Shown here one piece after another: positions 9,623 through 18,317 of a stretch of DNA of 64,000 nt. Origin of the DNA: Streptomyces sp. NBC_00539 (lineage in GTDB: Bacteria > Actinomycetota > Actinomycetes > Streptomycetales > Streptomycetaceae). The stretch spans positions 2,424,501-2,488,500 of the forward strand of contig NZ_CP107811.1 of NCBI RefSeq assembly GCF_036346105.1, in the 5' to 3' direction. The notes below the pieces were generated by a model that saw only the letters and a list, made by a program, of their open reading frames with translations, was not told the origin of the DNA and did not search any database. Within the stretch, counting starts at the first letter, position 1, and each line of letters begins with the position of its first letter. Both the position numbers and the translations under genes were made by a program.

Positions 9623-10915
9623 TTACTCCCCTTCAACACGCATGATGCTGGCGACACCGCGCACGGTGTCCAGCTTCCGCAGCGCCTCGACGGTCCCGGA
9701 AAGGGCGGCGTCGGGTGCGCGGTGGGTGACGACGACGAGGGAGGCCTCGCCGTCCTTGCCCTGCTGGCGGACGGTGTCGATGCTGACCCCGTGCTCCGCG
9801 AACGTCGTCGCGACCTGGGCGAGGACGCCCGGCTTGTCGGCCACATCGAGGCTGATGTGGTAGCGCGTGACGACGTCCCCCATGGGGCTGACCGGCAGCT
9901 GGGTGTACGCCGACTCGCCGGGCCCCGTTGCCTCGGCGAGCTTGTTGCGGCAGACGGCGACGAGGTCGCCGAGCACCGCGGAGGCGGTCGGCGAGCCGCC
10001 CGCGCCCGGGCCGTAGAACATCAGCCGCCCGGCGGCTTCCGCCTCGACGAAGACGGCGTTGTACGCCTCGCGCACCGAGGCCAGCGGGTGGCTGAGCGGG
10101 ATCATCGCCGGGTGCACGCGGGCGGTCACCGACCGGCCGTCGGCGGCGCGCTCCAGGATGGCCAGGAGCTTGATGGTGCAGCCCATGCGCTTGGCGGAGG
10201 CGAAGTCCGCGGAGCTGACCTCGGTCATGCCCTCGCGGTAGACGTCGTCGAGCCGCACCCGGGTGTGGAAGGCGATGCCGGCCAGGATCGCGGCCTTGGC
10301 GGCGGCGTCGTAGCCCTCGACGTCGGCGGTCGGGTCGGCCTCGGCGTACCCGAGGGCGGTGGCCTCGTCGAGCGCCTCCTGGTAGCCGGCGCCCGTCGAG
10401 TCCATCTTGTCGAGGATGAAGTTGGTCGTGCCGTTGACGATGCCCATGACCCGGTTGATCTTGTCGCCCGCGAGGGACTCGCGCATAGGGCGGACCAGCG
10501 GGATCGCGCCGGCGACGGCGGCCTCGTAGTACAGGTCGAGGCCGGCCTCGTCGGCCGCGGCGTGCAGCGCGGCGCCGTCCTGGGCCAGCAGGGCCTTGTT
10601 CGCGGAGACGACCGAGATGCCGTGCCGGAAAGCGGTGGTGATCAGGCCGCGGGCCGGCTCGATGCCGCCGATGACCTCGATGGCGACGTCGATGTCGCCG
10701 CGCTTGAGGAGGGCGGTCGCATCGGTGGTGATCAGGGCCGGGTCGATGCCCTCGCGGACCTTGGAGGGGCGGCGCACGGCGACGCCGGCCAGTTCGACGG
10801 GCGCGCCGATCCTGGCCGTCAGGTCCTCGGCGTGCGTCGTCATGATGCGCGCCACCTCTGAGCCGACCACACCACAGCCCAGCAGCGCCACCTTCAGCGG
10901 ACGCGTACGCATCAT
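9623..10915 (-). CDS. hom: Homoserine dehydrogenase
   Basis: This 430-aa enzyme reduces aspartate semialdehyde to homoserine with NAD(P)H. It has an N-terminal Rossmann motif (VALLGCGVVGSEVA), a central catalytic domain with GxxNGTTNFILD, and a C-terminal ACT domain (ISLDVADKPGVLAQVA) that usually mediates threonine feedback. The frame stays open to 11005, but the first ATG of the MMRTRPLKVALLG start (10915) is the family start. It is co-transcribed with thrC. Repeats upstream (10976-11050) may be regulatory. Confidence 0.95.
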   Translation of the reverse strand: MMRTRPLKVALLGCGVVGSEVARIMTTHAEDLTARIGAPVELAGVAVRRPSKVREGIDPALITTDATALLKRGDIDVAIEVIGGIEPARGLITTAFRHGISVVSANKALLAQDGAALHAAADEAGLDLYYEAAVAGAIPLVRPMRESLAGDKINRVMGIVNGTTNFILDKMDSTGAGYQEALDEATALGYAEADPTADVEGYDAAAKAAILAGIAFHTRVRLDDVYREGMTEVSSADFASAKRMGCTIKLLAILERAADGRSVTARVHPAMIPLSHPLASVREAYNAVFVEAEAAGRLMFYGPGAGGSPTASAVLGDLVAVCRNKLAEATGPGESAYTQLPVSPMGDVVTRYHISLDVADKPGVLAQVATTFAEHGVSIDTVRQQGKDGEASLVVVTHRAPDAALSGTVEALRKLDTVRGVASIMRVEGE

Positions 10916-10975
10916 TCGACCTACGCCTTTCGATCTTCCAACGCCACCCGGCGCGCGGTTTGCCCGCCGGGCCTG

Positions 10976-11050
10976 ACCAGTCTCACGCTCACCAGTCTCA
11001 TGCAATGGACAGTAGTTTCCATCCTCGGTCCATTGGGTGAGACGTCCATT
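10976..11050. promoter_or_regulatory. Repeat-rich region upstream of hom
   Basis: This stretch holds two copies of ACCAGTCTCA 15 bp apart (10976, 10991). It also holds an 8-bp inverted repeat CAATGGAC/GTCCATTG (11003-11010 and 11028-11035, 25 bp start to start), plus a further GTCCATT at 11044. It lies between lysA and hom where a hom promoter or operator is expected. The assignment is inference. Confidence 0.4.
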
Positions 11051-11086
11051 TTGGGGGTCTGGGGGCCCCGCCCAGAAATAGGGGCC

Positions 11087-12478
11087 TCATCCGAGGTCCA
11101 GACGCAGGAGATCTTCCTCCGTCTCGCGCCGGACGATCTCCCGCGCCCGTCCGTCGCGCACGGCGACGACGGGCGGGCGGAGCGCGTGGTTGTAGTTGCT
11201 GGCCATGGAGCGGCAGTACGCGCCGGTCGCCGGGACCGCGATCAGGTCGCCGGGGGCGAGGTCCGCCGGGAGGAAGGCGTCCTTGACCACGATGTCGCCG
11301 CTCTCGCAGTGCTTGCCGACGACGCGCACCAGCATCGGCTCGGCGTCGGAGACGCGGGAGACGAGCGTGACCGCGTATTCGGCGTCGTAGAGGGCGGTGC
11401 GGATGTTGTCCGACATGCCCCCGTCGACGCTGACGTACGTCCGCAGCCCTTCGAGCGGCTTGATGGTGCCGACCTCGTAGAGGGTGAAGGCGGTCGGGCC
11501 GACGATCGCCCGGCCCGGCTCGACGGAGATCCGGGGGGCGCGCAGCCCCGCCGCCTCGCACTCCCGCGCCACGATCTCGTGCAGGGCCTTGGCGATCTCG
11601 TGCGGTTCGCGGGGGTCGTCGGCGGAGGTGTAGGCGATGCCGAGGCCGCCGCCGAGGTCGATCTCGGGCAGCTCGACGCCGTGCTCGTCGCGGACGGCGG
11701 CGAGCAGCCGCACGACCCGCTTCGCGGAGACCTCGAACCCGGCCATGTCGAAGATCTGCGAGCCGATGTGGGAGTGGACGCCGAGCAGGTCGAGGCTGTC
11801 GTGCCCGAGGGCGCGGCGCACGGCCTCGGCGGCGGAGCCGTCGGCGACGGCGATGCCGAACTTCTGGTCCTCGTGCGCGGTGGCGATGAACTCGTGCGTG
11901 TGCGCTTCCACGCCGACGGTCACGCGGATCTGGACGGGCTGGCGCACCCCCAGCTCACGGGCGATGTGGGCGACGCGGGCGATCTCCTGGAAGGAGTCGA
12001 GCACGATGCGCCCGACGCCGGCCGTGACGGCCCGCCGGATCTCGTCCTGCGACTTGTTGTTGCCGTGGAAGGCGATCCGCTCGGCGGGCATCCCCGCGGC
12101 GAGGGCGGTGGCCAGCTCCCCGCCGGAGCAGACGTCGAGGTTGAGCCCCTCTTCCTTGAGCCACTTCACGACGGCCTTGGAGAGGAACGCCTTCCCCGCG
12201 TAGAACACGTCGGCGTCGGCCCCGAAGGCGTGCGCCCAGGCGCGGCAGCGGGCCCGGAAGTCCTCTTCGTCCATGAAGTAGGCGGGCGTCCCGAACTCCT
12301 CGGCCAGCTTGGTGACCGAGATGCCCCCCACGTGCACCACGCCGTCGGCGTCACGCGTGACCGTGCGCGACCAGACCTTCTCGTCCAAGGCGTTGAGGTC
12401 GGCGGGCGGCGGCGCGTAGTGGCCCTCGGGCAGGACGTCGGCGTGGCGGGGCCCGGCGGGGTGCGCGGAACGGCTCAT
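11087..12478 (-). CDS. lysA: Diaminopimelate decarboxylase
   Basis: This 463-aa fold-type III PLP enzyme decarboxylates meso-diaminopimelate to L-lysine. The Schiff-base lysine lies in [29 protein letters not shown] and the active-site CESGD (Cys donated across the dimer) are all present. It sits 19 bp downstream of nrtL and upstream of hom, so lysine and threonine branch genes are contiguous. A short GC stem-loop follows its stop. Confidence 0.96.
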   Translation of the reverse strand: MSRSAHPAGPRHADVLPEGHYAPPPADLNALDEKVWSRTVTRDADGVVHVGGISVTKLAEEFGTPAYFMDEEDFRARCRAWAHAFGADADVFYAGKAFLSKAVVKWLKEEGLNLDVCSGGELATALAAGMPAERIAFHGNNKSQDEIRRAVTAGVGRIVLDSFQEIARVAHIARELGVRQPVQIRVTVGVEAHTHEFIATAHEDQKFGIAVADGSAAEAVRRALGHDSLDLLGVHSHIGSQIFDMAGFEVSAKRVVRLLAAVRDEHGVELPEIDLGGGLGIAYTSADDPREPHEIAKALHEIVARECEAAGLRAPRISVEPGRAIVGPTAFTLYEVGTIKPLEGLRTYVSVDGGMSDNIRTALYDAEYAVTLVSRVSDAEPMLVRVVGKHCESGDIVVKDAFLPADLAPGDLIAVPATGAYCRSMASNYNHALRPPVVAVRDGRAREIVRRETEEDLLRLDLG

Positions 12479-12497
12479 CGGAATCTCTCTTCGCAGG

Positions 12498-13439
12498 TCA
12501 CAGGCGTTCGGGGGCTGCTATGCCGAGCAGGGACAGGCCGCCGGCCAGCACCGTCCCGGCGGCTTCGGCGAGTGCCAGCCGGGCGCGGTGGGCGGCCGAG
12601 GGTTTCTCGTCTCCCTTGGGGAGGACCTCGTACTGGAAGTCGAGCAGCGCGTCGGCCAGCCGGACCAGCTGCCGCACGAGCCGCTCGGGCGCGCGGTGGT
12701 GGGCGGCCGCTTCGAGGACGAGGGGGTGGTCGGCGAGGGCGCGCAGCAGCGCGTCCGCGCCGTCGACGGCGCCCGGCTCGGCGTGGAAACCGAGCAGGGC
12801 GGCGTTGCGCAGCAGGGCCCGGCTGCGCGCGTATCCGTACCGCACGCGGAAGAACTCGTTGGACTCGTCCTGGACGAGGAGCCGAGCGGAGAACGAGGGG
12901 GTCTCGTGCGGCGCGACGGCGAGCACGGCCCAGCGGGCGGCGTCGGCGCCGTAGGCGGCGAAGACGTCCCCTTCCTTCTTGGGCACGGGCGCGACGCGGA
13001 GCGCGCCGCGTCCGGCGTCCCCCGGCTCCCCGCCGAGGCGCAGGACCGCACCGCGCACGACGGCGTCGCGGGTCACCGCGTCGCCTTGCGGGGGGAACCC
13101 GTAGCGGGCGCCGCGCTCTTGCACGTCCCGTACGAGGGACTCGGCGGACGGCAGGCCCATGACGAAGTTCAGGAACCCCGCGCCCGTGACCTCGACCCTC
13201 TCGATCCCGGGCGCCCGCTCCAGCCGGCGGGCGAGCAGGCGCGCGACGTCCCCGGGGGCCCGTCCGGCGCTCTTGGCGAGGGGGAAGGCGACGGCGGTGG
13301 CGTACTCCCCCACCCCGCCGGGCCGCGTCCGGTCGACGACCACCCGCTGCGGCAGCTCCGCCCCGTCGGGCAGCTCCCCATCCTCGACGGCGCGGCGCAC
13401 GGCGTGCGCGACGGTACGGGAGAGGTCGGCGGGGGTCAC
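12498..13439 (-). CDS. nrtL: ArgS-related anticodon-binding protein NrtL (no catalytic core)
   Basis: This 313-aa protein joins an arginyl-tRNA synthetase-like N-terminal additional domain (about 1-95: [19 protein letters not shown]...[10 protein letters not shown]) to a C-terminal DALR anticodon-binding domain (about 190-313: [18 protein letters not shown]...LARTVL-like end). The aminoacylation core with HIGH and KMSK motifs is absent. It therefore probably binds tRNA but cannot charge it. It is conserved just upstream of lysA in streptomycetes; its biochemical role is unknown to me. The start is GTG. Confidence 0.85.
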   Translation of the reverse strand: MTPADLSRTVAHAVRRAVEDGELPDGAELPQRVVVDRTRPGGVGEYATAVAFPLAKSAGRAPGDVARLLARRLERAPGIERVEVTGAGFLNFVMGLPSAESLVRDVQERGARYGFPPQGDAVTRDAVVRGAVLRLGGEPGDAGRGALRVAPVPKKEGDVFAAYGADAARWAVLAVAPHETPSFSARLLVQDESNEFFRVRYGYARSRALLRNAALLGFHAEPGAVDGADALLRALADHPLVLEAAAHHRAPERLVRQLVRLADALLDFQYEVLPKGDEKPSAAHRARLALAEAAGTVLAGGLSLLGIAAPERL

Positions 13440-13517
13440 GGGACCCAGCCTAGGGGAGAACCTTCCGCGTCATGCGAAGGGTTTCGCCATGTGAACAGCG
13501 CCTGCGCGCCGTCGGCC

Positions 13518-13940
13518 TCACCCTCTGCCGCTCCCGGCGGGAGCCCCTTCCCGCTCACGCCGGTCGCGCCGCTCGACGAGCCGCCGTACGACGCGGACCA
13601 GCTCGGCGGGCTCGAAGGGCTTGGCGAGGAACGCGTCGACCCCGGCGGTGATGCCGGCCTCGACCTCGTGCTGCGTGCAGGCGCTGACCATGGCGAGCGG
13701 CACGTCGCGCGTCCGCGGATCGGCCCGCAGCCGCGCGGCGGCCCCGAACCCGTCGAGGCGGGGCATGACCACATCGAGGGTGATCACGTCGGGACACACG
13801 TGATGGACGACGTCCAGGCACTCGGCACCATCGTTCGCGGTCACGACCTCGAAGCCCTCCAGTTCGAGATTGACCTTGATCAGCTGCCGGATGACCTTGT
13901 TGTCGTCGACAACAAGCACCCGGCGCGAGGCGCCTGGCAC
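13518..13940 (-). CDS. Single-domain response regulator (CheY-like receiver)
   Basis: This roughly 140-aa protein is a receiver domain alone. It shows the acidic pocket in VLVVDDNK, the phospho-acceptor aspartate in DVITLDVVMPRLDG, the Ser switch in AMVSACTQHE and the conserved lysine in FLAKPFEPAEL. I take the GTG at 13940 (VPGASRRVLVVDD) as the start. The frame remains open upstream to 14237, but that extension runs antisense through the tRNA gene and is spurious. No output domain and no adjacent kinase are present. Confidence 0.82.
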   Translation of the reverse strand: MPGASRRVLVVDDNKVIRQLIKVNLELEGFEVVTANDGAECLDVVHHVCPDVITLDVVMPRLDGFGAAARLRADPRTRDVPLAMVSACTQHEVEAGITAGVDAFLAKPFEPAELVRVVRRLVERRDRREREGAPAGSGRG

Positions 13941-14093
13941 AACTCGAGAGTAGGTCCGCCCCGGCCCCCGCGTCCGGGTTTTCCCCACTTCCACCCCCTC
14001 CGGGCGACCGCCCTCCCCCACCCCCGCAAACCGTTTCTGATCACTGCCCGCGAGCTGGTAGTGTTCAACCCGTCGCCGCAAAGCGAACGACAC

Positions 14094-14165
14094 GCCCCCG
14101 TAGCTCAGGGGATAGAGCAACGGCCTCCGGAGCCGTGTGCGCAGGTTCGAATCCTGCCGGGGGCA
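14094..14165 (+). tRNA. tRNA-Arg (anticodon CCG)
   Basis: A complete cloverleaf can be drawn. The acceptor GCCCCCG pairs with CGGGGGC; the D-arm is GCTC...GAGC. The anticodon stem ACGGC/GCCGT encloses loop CTCCGGA with anticodon CCG, and the T-arm is GCAGG-TTCGAAT-CCTGC. The discriminator is A and the 3' CCA is not encoded. It reads the CGG arginine codon. A strong terminator follows, and an accessory methyltransferase/nuclease cassette begins about 200 bp downstream. Confidence 0.97.
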
Positions 14166-14176
14166 CCTTAGGTGCC

Positions 14177-14212
14177 AAGGCCCTGACCAGCGGAAACGCG
14201 GGTCGGGGCCTT
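14177..14212 (+). terminator. Terminator of the tRNA-Arg gene
   Basis: A 12-bp stem (14177-14188 with 14201-14212, one G-U pair) is capped by an inner GCG-GAAA-CGC hairpin with a GNRA loop and followed by TTTGTCGT. It is placed 12 bases after the tRNA. Confidence 0.8.
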
Positions 14213-14361
14213 TGTCGTACCCGGGCGCCTGTCGCACCCGGGCACCCCCGCGGCGGGGCCGACGGCCACGGTCCGGCCGTCCCGGAGCCGGCCCCGGTTG
14301 TCACCCCCGGCGCCGAGGGCCGCGCGGACCCGTGCGGAACGGGCGCCGCCGTGATGACCGG

Positions 14362-15999
14362 CTAGAGGGGCACCGAGGAGCGGTTGCGGTCGAGGCGCCG
14401 CTTCTGCAACTCCGTGCGCGCTTCGGCCAAGAGGCCGAGGGTCGAGTCCGAGATCTCCGGGATCCGCTTGGCCAACTGCCCGTCGGTTTCGCGGATCAAG
14501 ACCTCCTCGACATCGCCGGAGGCGGAACGCGAAATCCGGTCCAGCCGGTCCAGTTCCTCGCTCATCGACGGGTGCGCCATGACCCGCAGTCGCGCCACCT
14601 CGCTGGGGACCAGTTCCAGCACCCCACCGCCGAAGCTCCTGCCCTCGATCTCCGCGGACAGCAGGGTCAGCGAGTTGTGGAAGGAGGCGGCGAACGAACG
14701 CGCCGGCATCGCCTCCGGCGCCAGCATCTTCCCCTGGTAGATGGTGTCCGTGGTGATGGCCGACACTTCGTTGACCACGACTCGGGGGTAGAGGTGGGAC
14801 CTCTTCGAAAGGAGCAGGTCTCCGGCCGCCACCACCGGCACGCAGTACCAGGGTTCGCGAATCCTGCACTTGTACCGCGTGTGCAGCTCGGCCTGCTCTC
14901 CCGCGTGGATGTAGCGCAGGGCGCCGTCGTGCCCGAGCGGGCTGGATTCCCCGCGCGAGAAGTCGATCAGGCCGGCGCGAGCGCCTTCGTCGACGTTCCT
15001 CTCATGGTCTTCGGGGGTGAAGACCAGGCCTTCGGCATTCCGGATCCTCGGCAGCAAGGGGAGGATCCACCCTTCGAGGCCGTACTGTTCGATCGTTTCG
15101 CGGTCGACGGAGAAGTAGTCGTTGGCGCCGGTGACGGTCGCGACCCCGAAGCGGACCCAGCTTCCCGCACTCCGTACGCAGGACAGCGAGGAAACCTCGT
15201 CGAGGGCCTCCAACTGCGCGGGGGAAAGGAGATAACGGGTCCAGGTGGGCGCGTCCGGGGAGGCCGAGTGATGCCAGGCACGCCCGGCGGCGCTGTGGTC
15301 CCACACCGTCAACCGGGCATCGGCGGCCGAAGGTTCCCGGCGGCCGCTGAGGACGACCACTTCCTGGAGGACGCCGGGAAAGGAACCCGGACCGAACAGG
15401 TCGACGCGAACGGAAGAGCAGTTGCGCAGCAGCCACCGCCGCACGGCCCCGGCCGAAATTCCCGTGAGGCATTCAGCCGGGATGATGAAGGCGAAAGCGC
15501 CCCCTTCGCGCACCTTGTTCAGAGCGCAGAGGAAGATGGGAATCCACAGGTTGGAAACCCCCTTGAGGGTCACTCCCATACCCGTCGCGACCTGGTCGGC
15601 ATAGCTCCGTTCCGTGTCGCTGACGAATTGGAACCGGACGAAGGGCGGATTTCCCACCGCCGCGTCGAATCCTTCTTCGGGGACCAGGTCGGGGTCGAGG
15701 AAACTCCCGTGCCTGATGTCCGTCTCGAACGGAGCCCGACCGCCGGCCTCCTCGCAGCGCCGCGCTTCCGTCTCCAGGAGTTCGACGGCCACCAGGTCCC
15801 GGACCCGCTTACCCAGGGGGTCGGCGTCGAGACCGCGGATGAAGGCACCGTCACCCGCGCTGGGTTCGAGCAGACGCAGGGAGTCCAGGGAGTCGGGCAG
15901 CAGGTCGCGCAGCCGGTCGAGGCACACGGCGACCAGGGCCTGAGGCGAGTAGAACCCGCCGCGCAGCTTGTCGGCGGACACCTGTTGCATGGTCTTCAC
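14362..15999 (-). CDS. N6-adenine DNA methyltransferase, gamma class (restriction-modification)
   Basis: This 545-aa SAM-dependent DNA methyltransferase should protect host DNA at the site cut by the divergent nuclease gene. Motif X-like RGGFYSP is at residues 13-19, motif I LEPSAGDGAF at 44-53, and catalytic motif IV NPPF at 117-120. This X-I-IV order and NPPF are those of M.TaqI/Eco57I-type N6-adenine enzymes. The C-terminal half (about 270-545) looks like a target-recognition domain, with TRYKCRIREPWYCVP and TDTIYQGK. There is no endonuclease domain in this chain. The start is GTG with a GGAGG site. Codon usage is less GC-biased than in neighbours, suggesting transfer. Confidence 0.85.
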   Translation of the reverse strand: MKTMQQVSADKLRGGFYSPQALVAVCLDRLRDLLPDSLDSLRLLEPSAGDGAFIRGLDADPLGKRVRDLVAVELLETEARRCEEAGGRAPFETDIRHGSFLDPDLVPEEGFDAAVGNPPFVRFQFVSDTERSYADQVATGMGVTLKGVSNLWIPIFLCALNKVREGGAFAFIIPAECLTGISAGAVRRWLLRNCSSVRVDLFGPGSFPGVLQEVVVLSGRREPSAADARLTVWDHSAAGRAWHHSASPDAPTWTRYLLSPAQLEALDEVSSLSCVRSAGSWVRFGVATVTGANDYFSVDRETIEQYGLEGWILPLLPRIRNAEGLVFTPEDHERNVDEGARAGLIDFSRGESSPLGHDGALRYIHAGEQAELHTRYKCRIREPWYCVPVVAAGDLLLSKRSHLYPRVVVNEVSAITTDTIYQGKMLAPEAMPARSFAASFHNSLTLLSAEIEGRSFGGGVLELVPSEVARLRVMAHPSMSEELDRLDRISRSASGDVEEVLIRETDGQLAKRIPEISDSTLGLLAEARTELQKRRLDRNRSSVPL

Positions 16000-16130
16000 G
16001 TGTGCTGTGCCCTCCAGGCGTCGGTCGATCGCCAGTCGAGTCTAGAGGCTGGGACAGACAGAAGGGACCAGCCGTAATAAGTCGGAATCCCGCTTGCCAC
16101 CCGGAGCCGCTTACGGCACGGTGATCATCC
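16000..16130. promoter_or_regulatory. Divergent promoter region of the methyltransferase/nuclease pair
   Basis: This 131-bp gap separates divergent starts and is AT-richer than its surroundings. A minus-strand TAGACT at 16044-16039 fits a -10 box for the methyltransferase, and TAATAA lies near 16075. No controller (C) protein gene or clear C-box is present. Confidence 0.4.
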
Positions 16131-17372
16131 ATGCGAATCAGTCTCGTGGGCCAGCCGTATGCAAGCTCGCCGAATCTTCACCAGTTCCTGGCCTCCCGCT
16201 GCGCAGATGACAGGTATGCCGAATTGCGCATGGCAACGGCCTGGGCGAAACAGAGCGGACTCTCGCGGGTGGAGGGCGACTTCCGCGCCTTCCGCGATCG
16301 GGGAAACAAGATCACGGCAGTGGTGGGCATCAGCGAGGGTGGCGCCACCCGTCAGGGACTTCACCTGGTGCACAAAATCTGCGATGCGTCCTACGTATTC
16401 CACGAAACGGGTCGCACGTTCCACCCCAAAATCTACTTCTTCACCGGCGCCGACGACTGGTCCGTGTTCATCGGGTCGAACAACCTCACCGCCGGTGGCG
16501 TCTTCTGGAACTACGAAGCCGCCGTCGAGATCTCCGGATCCTTCGCCTCACCGGATGACGTGGCACTCGCCGGTCAGTTCACCGCCCTCTTCGACCAGCT
16601 CCTCGAAGACAGCGATGTCTGCAAGCCCCTTGACGACGCCTTGATCAAGCTGCTGATCGAGTCCCCCGTCTTCCGGATCGGTGACGAGATCCGCATGGCC
16701 GGACGGCAACGGTCCGGGGCCACCCGCACCGAAGGGGGTGAGCCGGTCTTCGGCCGGTCCCGGCACCCCAAGACGGCCGATCCGGGAAAGCCCGCAAAGA
16801 CCGGAAAGATCGGAAAGAAGGGATCGGCCGGCCCTCCACAGGACCTCCTCGACCATGTGGACGGTCTCGACCAGGTGGACGGGGTCGACGTCGTGGACGA
16901 TCAGCCGGCCACGCCGTCGGAGCTGCTGAGCCATTCCTGGTGCAAGAAGATGTCGGCCAGCGATGCCCAACGGCCTCCGAAGGCGGAGACCAAAATCACC
17001 GGGAACCTCAAGCTTTCGCGGGCGCAGCATCCCATCGACCAGAAGACCTACTTCCGCAAGGTCTTCTTCGGGGACGCGCAGTGGGTGGCGAAGGAGACCT
17101 CCAGAGGAGTGCAGGAGAAGGCCAAAGTGCCGTTCGAAGTCTTCGTCGGCACGAAGCCCTTGGGTGTGTACGAAGTCGTCATCGATCACGCCGATTTCCG
17201 GATCGCGGGCCAGGACAACGTTCCGACCTGGCTCCACTGGGGAAAGGAACTGACGGCGTACCTGAAAGCCCACGACCACACGGGGCACTACGTCACGCTC
17301 GAGACCTTCGAGGACGGCTCGCGGCGCCTCACCCTTTCCGCGGACCCGATCGGGGAGATCAAGGTGAGCTGA
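16131..17372 (+). CDS. PLD-superfamily nuclease, BfiI/NgoFVII-like restriction endonuclease
   Basis: This 413-aa protein probably cuts DNA without metal ions. The N-terminal domain (about 1-185) carries one PLD/HKD active site: H98-P-K100, N118 in IGSNNLTAGG, and E129. PLD restriction enzymes use one such set per subunit and dimerise. A low-complexity linker (about 200-262, Lys/Gly- then Val/Asp-rich) leads to a C-terminal domain (about 263-413; SHSWCKKMSASDAQ, VPTWLHWGKEL) likely to read the DNA target. It diverges from the methyltransferase gene, which supports a Type II R-M pair. A PLD nuclease with another target, or a solitary defence protein, remains possible. Confidence 0.75.
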   Translation: MRISLVGQPYASSPNLHQFLASRCADDRYAELRMATAWAKQSGLSRVEGDFRAFRDRGNKITAVVGISEGGATRQGLHLVHKICDASYVFHETGRTFHPKIYFFTGADDWSVFIGSNNLTAGGVFWNYEAAVEISGSFASPDDVALAGQFTALFDQLLEDSDVCKPLDDALIKLLIESPVFRIGDEIRMAGRQRSGATRTEGGEPVFGRSRHPKTADPGKPAKTGKIGKKGSAGPPQDLLDHVDGLDQVDGVDVVDDQPATPSELLSHSWCKKMSASDAQRPPKAETKITGNLKLSRAQHPIDQKTYFRKVFFGDAQWVAKETSRGVQEKAKVPFEVFVGTKPLGVYEVVIDHADFRIAGQDNVPTWLHWGKELTAYLKAHDHTGHYVTLETFEDGSRRLTLSADPIGEIKVS

Positions 17373-17441
17373 CGGCTGTCTGGTAACCCCCGGCGGGCGC
17401 CGGCAGCGCTCCCGTGGCAGGCGGTGCGCGCGGCCGCAGGA

Positions 17442-18089
17442 TCAGCCCGGGTCTTGTGGGGCCCCGGGGCTCAGGAGGGTGACGACCTGGGCGTCCGAGG
17501 TCTGGGAGAAGTCGCGGTACCACTCGCCCACGGAGGAGAAGCCCGGCGGAGTGGAGAGGCAGACGAGTTCGTCCGCCGAGGCGCGCAGGCGCGCGGCGGC
17601 GTCCGGCGGGGCGACCGGGGTGGCCATGACGACGTGGGTCGCGCCCTGGGCGCGGACGACTTCGCAGGCGGCGGCCGCCGTCGCGCCGGTGGCGATGCCG
17701 TCGTCCACCAGGATCGCCGTGCGGCCGGCGACGGGCAGACGGGGGCGGCCCCCGCGGAAGCGGTCGGCCTGGACGGCGAGCGAGGCCCGCTCCGCCCGTT
17801 CGACCTCCGCCATGTCCTCGGGGCGCAGCCGGGCGCGGCGGACGATGTCCTCGTTGATCACCCGTACGCCGCCTTCGCCGAGGGCGCCGAACGCCAGCTC
17901 GCGGTGGCCCGGGACCCCCAGCTTCCGTACGACGACCACATCGAGCGGGGCGTCGAGCGCCCGGGCCACGTGGGACGCCACCGGGACCCCGCCGCGGGGC
18001 AGGCCGAGCACCACCGGTCGGCGGGGCCCGTAGGGGCGCAGGGCCTCGGCCAGGCGGCGGCCGGCGTCGTCTCGGTCGGTGAACAGCAC
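17442..18089 (-). CDS. Phosphoribosyltransferase family protein
   Basis: This roughly 215-aa type I phosphoribosyltransferase-like protein has a PRPP-binding loop AILVDDGIATGATA and an N-terminal VVLGLPRGGVPVA segment. Such proteins in actinomycetes are often annotated only by domain and their substrate is unknown. I chose GTG 18089 (reads VLFTDRDDAGRRL); a TTG at 18101 is an alternative, since GAAGG abuts the GTG. It is convergent with the PLD nuclease gene and divergent from the XdhC-like gene. Confidence 0.75.
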   Translation of the reverse strand: MLFTDRDDAGRRLAEALRPYGPRRPVVLGLPRGGVPVASHVARALDAPLDVVVVRKLGVPGHRELAFGALGEGGVRVINEDIVRRARLRPEDMAEVERAERASLAVQADRFRGGRPRLPVAGRTAILVDDGIATGATAAAACEVVRAQGATHVVMATPVAPPDAAARLRASADELVCLSTPPGFSSVGEWYRDFSQTSDAQVVTLLSPGAPQDPG

Positions 18090-18121
18090 CCTTCGAACCA
18101 ACGCCCCCGGGCGCCGTGGCG

Positions 18122-18180
18122 CAACTCGGACGAAGGGGCCGGGGACGCCCTGCGCGTCAGACGCACAACTCGTACGAAGG
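18122..18180. repeat. Direct repeat upstream of the XdhC-like gene
   Basis: Two copies of CAACTCGNACGAAGG (18122-18136 and 18166-18180, 14 of 15 bases identical) lie 44 bp apart in the region shared by the divergent phosphoribosyltransferase and XdhC-like genes. They could be operator half-sites. Confidence 0.45.
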
Positions 18181-18317
18181 AGGTGGTGCCGGGTCTGTGG
18201 GTTCGGGGGATGGGTAGCCGTGAGCGGTGTGCATAGGTTTTGCGGACAAGGCCGTCGGACGCCGCCGACCAGGCGCCGGCCGGTGGCGGCTCTGACGACG
18301 AGGATGGGGCGGACGCG

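Noticed and set aside
13941-14237. N-terminal extension of the response regulator frame to 14237
   Set aside because: It runs antisense through the tRNA-Arg gene, giving the well-known spurious RQDSNLRTRLRRPLLYPLS peptide; the receiver domain begins at GTG 13940.
16000-16130. C-protein box for the R-M promoter
   Set aside because: No clear symmetric C-box and no controller gene were found.
17373-17441. A second attachment site (copy of the tRNA-Arg 3' end) flanking the R-M cassette
   Set aside because: I compared the tRNA 3' end with this gap and found no duplicate; no integrase gene is present, so tRNA-mediated integration is not proven.
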